NCBI GenBank assembly: GCA_943787295.1
Contig: CALSLW010000002.1
Span: 648,189-712,188, forward strand
DNA length: 64,000 nt
From: an uncultured Flavobacteriaceae bacterium
GTDB lineage: Bacteria > Bacteroidota > Bacteroidia > Flavobacteriales > Flavobacteriaceae
Direction: 5' to 3'
Each line of letters begins with the position of its first letter. Position 1 is the stretch's first letter. The notes below the pieces were generated by a model, which worked only from the letters and a program-made list of their open reading frames with translations, was not told the DNA's origin and ran no database searches. Both the position numbers and the translations under genes were made by a program. Shown piece by piece: positions 55,652 to 64,000 of the stretch.

Positions 55652-57193
55652 TTAATGAAAAAGAAAATGAAGGAAAACTAAACTTAAAGCTAATGCCCAA
55701 CCCCAATTTCTACTTTGTTTACTCGCCGGCTGAAACAAATTGAGCAAATTATTGAGTTGTCCTTTGCTAGCAATAATCCCCAGTAAAAGACCGCTAAAGA
55801 TCACCCAGAATGCTCGTACAAAGTAATTCATCTCTGGGAAGATCAACTGCAGTCCAATGTTGATGGGAAGGGTGGCCACAAAGGCCAATAGGACAACTTT
55901 CTTGTTCGGTTTTGCCAGCAATACGGCGCTGCAAATCAACACCACTATCCCGCAATTAATATAGTACCGTAAATTATTGAGGGTATGGGTAAAGGCAGAA
56001 TCTGGATTGTCAAATTTGAGGTATAACAATATCAAGCCCATCATCAAAGCAGTTCCTAAACTAAACAAAATCGCTTTGCGTCCTGCGCTAATTTTTTGTT
56101 GATCGGTAGCGGTTTTATTAAGGTAAGCCGCATAAATATCGGTTGACCACAGCGTGGCTAAAGAATTAAATGTAGAATCCACCGTACTCATTAAAGAGGC
56201 AAACAAACCACATAAAATGATCCCTTTTACGCCCACTGGTAAATAGGTTTTTACCAAATAAGGAAAGGCTAAATCTGGCTCCCCTAGACTATCGCCTAGA
56301 ATGCCATAAAGTGCTATCCCCGGGACAATGATAATCACCGCCATAAAGTACTTGATCAACCCACCCACCATTAAACCGGTCTGGGCATGGGTAACACTTT
56401 TTGCTGCAAGGGCACGTTGCATCACGGTTTGATTAGCACACCAATAATTGATGTTTAAAAAGAAAAGCCCAAATAAGTGTGTCCAGGGTAAAGTGGGGTG
56501 ATCAGAGGGTAAATGCAACTGCATTTTTTCGGGGGTTTTAATATACAATTGTTCCCAACCGCCTAGATGGTAAACCGCAGTAAGGCACACCACTATACCA
56601 CCGATAAGCAAAACACTAAACTGAATAATATCGGTTTTAACAACGGCACTTAGCCCCCCAAAATAGGTATAAACCGCAGAGAAAATCCCTAGTATAACAA
56701 TCAAGATCGCAATGCGAATAATTCTATCCTCATGTATAAAAGATAGCTGTTCGCCAAAGACCATATCAGCCGCATAAGCGCCCCAAAAGAGGGCTGCTCC
56801 CAGGGTGACCGTTGTAAACAAGGCAATATTGGCTATAGAGTAAAACAGGGCAATGCGCTGTCCCAGTTTTTGAGCAATAAACTGAGTAATGGTGGTGATT
56901 TTTTCCTTCAGAAAAAGCGGAACAAAAACAAAGGTTCCTATTAGAATTCCTTGAACAGCATTGATTTCGAGATTCGCTTGAGCTAAGCCATAGAGATAGG
57001 CAGACCCCATCATCCCTAAAAATTGATAGCCTTGAATATTCGTCGCAATGGTGGAAAGCGCTATCGAATACCAAGGCAAATTTCTAGAGCTTAGAAAGTA
57101 TTCATCGGCAGAACTATCTGCGCTTATTTTTCCGCGCAGCGCAACAAATAAAACGATGGCAAAATAAGACAAGACAATAATAAAGTCAATCAT
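55652..57193 (-). CDS. Sodium:solute symporter (SSS/SGLT family)
   Basis: A 513-residue inner-membrane protein with about 13-14 helices. It has the LeuT-type core: 'FLSSRNLPWYSIALSTIATNIQGYQFLG' (helix 1/2), 'TYFGGLSAVVKTDIIQFSVLL', 'NYWCANQTVMQRALAAKS' and 'LFASLMSTVDSTFNSLATLWSTDIYA' (Na+ site with Ser/Thr). SGLT-like motifs suggest sugar or polyol uptake but other organics are possible. It lies 3 bases after an LLM monooxygenase gene, so the two form an operon. Confidence 0.9.
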   Translation of the reverse strand: MIDFIIVLSYFAIVLFVALRGKISADSSADEYFLSSRNLPWYSIALSTIATNIQGYQFLGMMGSAYLYGLAQANLEINAVQGILIGTFVFVPLFLKEKITTITQFIAQKLGQRIALFYSIANIALFTTVTLGAALFWGAYAADMVFGEQLSFIHEDRIIRIAILIVILGIFSAVYTYFGGLSAVVKTDIIQFSVLLIGGIVVCLTAVYHLGGWEQLYIKTPEKMQLHLPSDHPTLPWTHLFGLFFLNINYWCANQTVMQRALAAKSVTHAQTGLMVGGLIKYFMAVIIIVPGIALYGILGDSLGEPDLAFPYLVKTYLPVGVKGIILCGLFASLMSTVDSTFNSLATLWSTDIYAAYLNKTATDQQKISAGRKAILFSLGTALMMGLILLYLKFDNPDSAFTHTLNNLRYYINCGIVVLICSAVLLAKPNKKVVLLAFVATLPINIGLQLIFPEMNYFVRAFWVIFSGLLLGIIASKGQLNNLLNLFQPASKQSRNWGWALALSLVFLHFLFH

Positions 57194-57196
57194 ATT

Positions 57197-58345
57197 TTAT
57201 GTTCTAGGCCCGTTGGCCAAAGGGCTATTTGGCGTTGTTTTGGGCATTCGCCCAAAGGCTTCTGGGAGAGAGACCGTTTTAATTCTAGGCAAGACATGTT
57301 TTGCAAACAATTCACACTCTTGCTGGTGTGGATAACCCGAAAGGATAAAGGAGCGTATCCCCATTTCCATATAGCGTTCAAGTTTAGCGACGACTTGGTC
57401 GGGATTTCCCACAATGGCAGCTCCACAACCTGAACGTGCTAGACCAATCCCTGTCCATAAGTTGGGTTCCACATAGTATTTTTCGTCGGCTTCTTCGCGC
57501 AATTGAGACTGTCTTGCGACCCCTAAAGAAGCGGCGTCTTGCGCCCTATTGCGAATGTCTGTCCCTAGATCGAGATCTAATTTTGAGAGTAAGCCATCGG
57601 CATAAGCCCGGGCTTCTTCTTCGGTTTCTCGAACGATGACATGCACCCTTAAACCAAACTGTACTGTGCGGTTATAGCCTGCTGCTTTTTGCGTCATATT
57701 ATCCATGAGGCCTTGCAGTTTTTCTTGAGTTTCTGGCCACATTAAATATACATCACAGTGTTCAGCACAAAGATCCACGCCATCTGGTGAATAGCCGCCA
57801 AAATAAAGCAATGGTCCCCCATTTTGCTGGTAAGGTTTTACCGGTTCAGTGGGTAAGTCAAGTTGGTAGTATTTCCCGTTAAAGTCAATGCGGTCTTGGG
57901 TCCAGGCTTGTTTAAGAATTTCAATCACTTCTCTAGAGCGCGCATAACGTTCTGGTGAAGGCAATTGTGTTCCCGGTAAATCAGAAGAGATGATATTGAT
58001 GGTTAATCGCCCTTTTAACATATGATCTAAAGTGGCAATACTGCGGGCTAACATGGGTGGGTGTACTTCTCCACATCGAATAGCTGCTAAGAGATTAATC
58101 TGCTCGGTTAATGGCGCCATCCCCGCGACAAAAGACAAGGTGTCTTGTCCCACTTGATAAGAAGAGGGACATAGCACATTGCGAAATCCTAAGCGATCAG
58201 CTGTTTTGACAATCGCCGAAGTATTTTTCCAGTTACTTTTATAATTGGGGTTGCGGTGCCCTAAAAAATCATCGTCCCCATCGCACAAGGGAGCAAACCA
58301 AGAAATCTCTGCACCGTCTATAGGTTGGGGGGGAAGGTTTTTCAT
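57197..58345 (-). CDS. LLM-class flavin monooxygenase, alkanesulfonate-type
   Basis: A 382-residue FMNH2-dependent enzyme. I start at ATG 58345 ([17 protein letters not shown]) rather than a GTG at 58378. '[12 protein letters not shown]', '[20 protein letters not shown]', '[25 protein letters not shown]', '[13 protein letters not shown]', and '[12 protein letters not shown]' match SsuD/SfnG-type proteins that cleave C-S bonds or oxidise sulfones. No flavin reductase lies nearby. The neighbouring symporter may import the substrate. Confidence 0.85.
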   Translation of the reverse strand: MKNLPPQPIDGAEISWFAPLCDGDDDFLGHRNPNYKSNWKNTSAIVKTADRLGFRNVLCPSSYQVGQDTLSFVAGMAPLTEQINLLAAIRCGEVHPPMLARSIATLDHMLKGRLTINIISSDLPGTQLPSPERYARSREVIEILKQAWTQDRIDFNGKYYQLDLPTEPVKPYQQNGGPLLYFGGYSPDGVDLCAEHCDVYLMWPETQEKLQGLMDNMTQKAAGYNRTVQFGLRVHVIVRETEEEARAYADGLLSKLDLDLGTDIRNRAQDAASLGVARQSQLREEADEKYYVEPNLWTGIGLARSGCGAAIVGNPDQVVAKLERYMEMGIRSFILSGYPHQQECELFAKHVLPRIKTVSLPEAFGRMPKTTPNSPLANGPRT

Positions 58346-58511
58346 CAACACAAGGTTAGGGAAAAAATAGGGTTTCACAAAATGCCTTTGGCAAAGAATA
58401 CCCTATTAATCTAGTCCTCTAAAAGTGCTACTATTCTCCCTAAGCTAAGACTAGAATTAATGCCCTAATCATCTCCTTAACTGTTTAACAACGGAACCCA
58501 TTTTAATGAAA

Positions 58512-58560
58512 TGACTTCGTTAAAGTCAAATTAGCCTAATCAATAACGGCCATAGGCTAA
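58512..58560. repeat. Two adjacent inverted repeats upstream of the DinB-fold gene
   Basis: TGACTT-cgtta-AAGTCA (58512-58528) and TTAGCCTA-N14-TAGGCTAA (58531-58560) lie side by side in a 238-base gap, just upstream of a promoter at 58573-58602. Both are perfect. They may be operators; no T-tract follows, so termination is less likely. Confidence 0.4.
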
Positions 58561-58572
58561 AGGGAATAATCG

Positions 58573-58602
58573 TTTGTGCTTTTCTGATTTTATGTATATT
58601 TA
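58573..58602 (+). promoter_or_regulatory. Promoter for the DinB-fold gene
   Basis: TTTG at 58573-58576 and TATATTTA at 58595-58602 with an 18-base spacer, 14 bases before the ATG. The -7 box has one mismatch to TAnnTTTG. This is one of the best -33/-7 pairs seen here. Confidence 0.5.
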
Positions 58603-58616
58603 GGGAAAGAATATTT

Positions 58617-59072
58617 ATGAAAACCCAATTGGCTATCCAGCTTCACAACCGAAAAATCTTTCATCATTATCTCAAGCAATATAGCTTAGAACAATTAAAT
58701 AAAATCCCAGCGGGTTTTAACAATAACATTATGTGGAATATCGCCCATACGATGGTGACTCACCAATTGTTGATGTACAAGGTTTCTGGAAACCAAATGC
58801 ATATTCGAGTAGAATGGGTAAAGCTTTTTGCCAAAGGCACTAAACCAGAACGTTCCTACACAGCAGAAGAGGTAAAAGAGATTGATGCAGCTTTATTTTC
58901 GACCTATGAGCAGTTTGAAAAAGATTTGGCCAGCGGCCTTTTTGCAAACTATACTCCGTATACTACTTCGACGAATATGGTGCTGGATAGTGTTGAAACT
59001 ACGCAAAGTTTTTTATTATTCCACGATGGTATCCATCTGGGGTCTGTCCTGGCGCTAGCGAAATTAGTTTAA
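58617..59072 (+). CDS. DinB/BstA-fold protein
   Basis: A 151-residue four-helix-bundle protein of the DinB superfamily. 'MWNIAHTMVTHQLLMYK' gives His44 and His49 on one helix, and 'FHDGIHLGSVLAL' gives His136 and His140, the HxxxH metal pair near the C-terminus. DinB-fold enzymes include bacillithiol S-transferases and other thiol-dependent metal enzymes. The gene faces ypdA (bacillithiol disulfide reductase) and their stops overlap by 9 bases, which supports a thiol link, though they are on opposite strands. Confidence 0.85.
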   Translation: MKTQLAIQLHNRKIFHHYLKQYSLEQLNKIPAGFNNNIMWNIAHTMVTHQLLMYKVSGNQMHIRVEWVKLFAKGTKPERSYTAEEVKEIDAALFSTYEQFEKDLASGLFANYTPYTTSTNMVLDSVETTQSFLLFHDGIHLGSVLALAKLV

Positions 59073-60029
59073 GCCTTTTGAGATTACGTCCATAATCATG
59101 GGGGCGTGAATTCTTGAGTTTTCGATAAACCATTTGTTGGTTTTTAGACCGCCACAAACGACCCCTGCAAGGTAAACTCCTTTTTGACTGGATTCCATGC
59201 TAATTTCATCGTAGATGGGTGTCTGATATTCGTCTGAATGAAAGTCAACTCCTAAGGATTCTAAAAGAGAAAAATCAGGTTGATATCCAGTCATGGCTAG
59301 GACAAAATCATTGTTGATCTCTATGTTTTTATGGGGGGTTTTTATCTGCACACTTTTTGGAGTGATAGCAGTAATTTCACTTTCGTAATATGCTTGAATA
59401 CTCCCTTCTTTGATTCGATTCACAATATCTGGTCTTGCCCAGTATTTTACGTTTTGTCCCACTTCTTTTTCTCTAATGACTAAAGTGACACTTTTGGCCC
59501 CTTTACGGTAGGTTTCTAGGGCTACATCTACGGCTGAGTTTGCCGCACCAACCACCACAATATCCATTCCAAAGTAAGGGTGGGGTTCTTTGTAATAGTG
59601 CGTCACCTTTGGTAAGTTTTCTCCTGGGACATTGAGTAGAAAGGGTAAATCATAAAAGCCCGTCGCCATAACAATATTTTTTGCCGGGTAGTTGCCTTTG
59701 GGGGTGTGAACGATAAAGCCATCATTGGTTTTCTCGAAACGATCTACGCCTTCATATAAGTTTACCTTTAATTCCCATGCTGCAGTTACTCTTCTATAAT
59801 ATTCTAAGGCTTCGGCTCTAGTGGGCTTTGGGTTATGAGAAATAAAAGGAATTTCTCCTATTTCAAGTCGGTCAGAAGTAGAGAAAAACGTCATATTTTG
59901 AGGATAGTGATAGAGCGAGTTAACTAGTACACCTTTATCTAAAATTAAATAGTCCAGGCTTGCCTTTTCTGCAGCTATACCACATGCTAAACCAATGGGT
60001 CCCGCCCCAATAATGATTACATCTTTCAT
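59064..60029 (-). CDS. ypdA: YpdA-type bacillithiol disulfide reductase
   Basis: A 321-residue FAD/NADPH oxidoreductase. 'VIIIGAGPIGLACGIAAEKA' is the FAD loop and 'VVVGAANSAVDVALETYRKG' the NADPH loop. 'NMTFFSTSDRLEIG' and 'CGGLKTNKWFIENSR' are YpdA-specific. It lacks the CxxC of thioredoxin reductases, consistent with a bacillithiol substrate. It implies that this organism makes bacillithiol. A promoter-like TATCTTTA lies at the complement of 60034-60041, with TTG 17 bases further upstream. Confidence 0.9.
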   Translation of the reverse strand: MKDVIIIGAGPIGLACGIAAEKASLDYLILDKGVLVNSLYHYPQNMTFFSTSDRLEIGEIPFISHNPKPTRAEALEYYRRVTAAWELKVNLYEGVDRFEKTNDGFIVHTPKGNYPAKNIVMATGFYDLPFLLNVPGENLPKVTHYYKEPHPYFGMDIVVVGAANSAVDVALETYRKGAKSVTLVIREKEVGQNVKYWARPDIVNRIKEGSIQAYYESEITAITPKSVQIKTPHKNIEINNDFVLAMTGYQPDFSLLESLGVDFHSDEYQTPIYDEISMESSQKGVYLAGVVCGGLKTNKWFIENSRIHAPMIMDVISKGLN

Positions 60030-60197
60030 GGTTTAAAGATACAATGTTTTTTTTAGATCAAGAGAGCGAAAAAGATATGTAATAATTAAAATTTATATTT
60101 AAATAAAAATAATAATTAAAAACTATTAATAATATAATAAAAGCCCCTATTGCGACTGTTTTATTGTTTCAAATAAGTACAGCATCATTAAAATTGA
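60030..60197. other. Very AT-rich intergenic gap
   Basis: A stretch of almost only A and T at 60070-60140 (many ATAAT/TTAAA steps), between the ypdA start and the acyltransferase stop. No ORF, hairpin terminator or repeat unit is seen apart from the promoter-like box of ypdA at its left end. It could be a protein-binding or bendable segment. Confidence 0.35.
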
Positions 60198-62891
<2,694 letters not shown>

Positions 62892-62893
62892 GC

Positions 62894-63172
62894 ATGTATT
62901 TGGAAATCATTTCACCTGAAGCCACACTATTTACCGGGGAAGTTGAGTCACTCACCCTCCCCGGAACAAATGGTAGTTTTCAATTATTAGAAAACCACGC
63001 CCCTATTGTGTCTACTTTACAAGCGGGAGCAGTAAAAATAAAAGGTAATATTACTGTTGCCGAAAGTGTTCAAAATCAATTTGAAAGCATTTCAAAAGAG
63101 GAGACGCTTTTTACCATTTCGTCAGGAACAATCGAAATGCGTGACAATAAAATCATATTGTTGAGCGACTAA
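62894..63172 (+). CDS. atpC: F1Fo ATP synthase epsilon subunit
   Basis: A 92-residue subunit. 'MYLEIISPEATLFTGEVESLTLPGTNGSFQLLENHAPIVSTL' is the beta-sandwich domain. The usual C-terminal helical hairpin that inhibits ATPase activity is missing, so the protein is about 40 residues shorter than in E. coli, typical of Bacteroidota. It is translationally linked to atpD. Confidence 0.95.
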   Translation: MYLEIISPEATLFTGEVESLTLPGTNGSFQLLENHAPIVSTLQAGAVKIKGNITVAESVQNQFESISKEETLFTISSGTIEMRDNKIILLSD

Positions 63173-63214
63173 GGCTTCACAACATTCTACCCTCCCAAAT
63201 CCAAATTTAAAATT

Positions 63215-64000
63215 ATGAAAAAGTATCTCTCACTACTTTTGCTATGTTTATGTTTCAATGCACTAGCACAGCAAGAGCAAGATTCTATTGCTACTAAGCA
63301 ACTAAAAGAAGTGATTGTAAGTTCTACAAGAATTGATTTACCCTTGTCAGAAAATGCTCGTTCAATCCAAGTTATTACAAGAGAAAACATTCGTCAAGCG
63401 GGTGTAACCACCATTGCAGATTTATTACAGCAAGTCGCTGGGGTTGATATTCGCCGTCGCGGGATAGCGGGGATGCAGGTAGACCTTTACATTCGTGGAG
63501 GAAGTTTTGACCAAACCTTATTATTGATCGATGGGATTAAGCTAGACGACGCACAAACAGGACATCACACCCTTAATCTAGCGCTTCCACTAGAAGTGAT
63601 TGAGCGAATTGAAATTATCAAAGGGCCTGCGGCTAGAATCTTTGGTCAAAATGCTTTTACAGGAGCCATTAATATTGTGACTAAGTCAAGTCTCGACACC
63701 ACTGGAGTAGTTAATTTACAAGCGGGCTCATATAATCAAGTTAATGTAGAATCGACCGTAGGAACTTCGAAGGAAAATTTTAGCCTCTTAGCGCACTATT
63801 CTCACAAAAAGGCAGACGGTTATCGCTACAATACAGACTTTGAAAATCAAAATGTCTTTTTAAAAGGACAGTTTAACAAACAAAATTCTCCTATTGATTT
63901 TATCGCTTCATTTTCAGAGCGTAAGTTTGGGGCAAATGGGTTTTATGCCTTGCCTTCTTATGCAGATCAATATGAAGAAACCCAAGGGAGTTTAATCGCC
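63215..64000 (+). CDS. TonB-dependent receptor, 3' partial (cut by window edge)
   Basis: 262 codons are visible, open to the last base. Signal peptide MKKYLSLLLLCLCFNALAQ. There is no CarboxypepD domain; the plug starts soon after ('LKEVIVSSTRI' then 'ENIRQAGVTTIADLLQQVAGVDIRRRG', 'LLLIDGIKLDD', 'RIEIIKGPAARIFGQNAFTGAINIV'). This short BtuB-like layout is common for vitamin B12 or siderophore receptors. It follows atpC by 42 bases and may share its transcript. The ligand is uncertain. Confidence 0.85.
   Translation, partial: MKKYLSLLLLCLCFNALAQQEQDSIATKQLKEVIVSSTRIDLPLSENARSIQVITRENIRQAGVTTIADLLQQVAGVDIRRRGIAGMQVDLYIRGGSFDQTLLLIDGIKLDDAQTGHHTLNLALPLEVIERIEIIKGPAARIFGQNAFTGAINIVTKSSLDTTGVVNLQAGSYNQVNVESTVGTSKENFSLLAHYSHKKADGYRYNTDFENQNVFLKGQFNKQNSPIDFIASFSERKFGANGFYALPSYADQYEETQGSLIA

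Noticed and set aside
60070-60140. AT-rich segment as replication origin
   Set aside because: No DnaA boxes, no repeat array and no dnaA, dnaN or gid genes nearby.

Overview
The window looks like a chromosomal segment of a marine member of the Flavobacteriaceae (Bacteroidota). The support is: AT-rich, tightly packed genes; signal peptides cut at Ala-Gln; lipoproteins and TonB-dependent receptors; Bacteroidota promoters of the TAnnTTTG type; an almost complete lack of Shine-Dalgarno (SD) sites; and family-restricted genes such as DUF4270, DUF6503, a GT5-like half-protein beside panC, a large eukaryote-like IleS and a DksA-like protein with one cysteine. I saw no tRNA, rRNA, CRISPR array, insertion sequence or prophage. 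Most of the window is housekeeping DNA.

Layout. Bases 1-930 hold the broken end of an adhesin-like gene and non-coding remnants. Bases 929-9941 carry a DUF5916 outer-membrane-type protein, a DUF6503 protein, a TolB-propeller/amidohydrolase with its secreted partner, and an ABC exporter. Bases 10062-13618 form a metal-uptake (probably zinc) cassette: a His-rich small protein, a lipoprotein, a TonB receptor and a tiny membrane protein. On the minus strand, 13615-15686 is a three-gene operon (2-oxoglutarate oxygenase, ABA4-like membrane protein, PepSY protein). It is preceded by a self-contained mini-gene at 15727-15908 with a promoter-like box, a hairpin, a near-perfect SD, a 20-codon ORF and an intrinsic terminator.

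From 15934 on come a Na+/H+ antiporter, ribE and pdxA, then DUF177-rpmF-fabH-accB-accC (ribosome and fatty-acid synthesis). These are followed by asd, alr, tdk, rsmI, recJ, pgi, an M23 peptidase, uvrC, a folate enzyme, lspA, a DksA-like gene and ileS. Bases 40107-48855 hold an acetyltransferase, a haem-type TonB receptor, recO, gdhA, radA, a flippase-like protein, panD and panC. Bases 48957-53429 run GT5-like, DUF4270 and glmS. Bases 53441-58345 carry two glycosyltransferases and a sodium symporter/flavin monooxygenase pair. Bases 58617-61241 carry a DinB-fold protein facing ypdA (bacillithiol redox) and an acyltransferase. The window ends with atpD-atpC and a truncated TonB receptor.

The most unusual element is the SD-led 20-codon mini-gene at 15776-15838, in a lineage that normally ignores SD sites. 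It could be a free-standing small gene or sRNA, or a leader-peptide attenuator for the oxygenase operon behind it.
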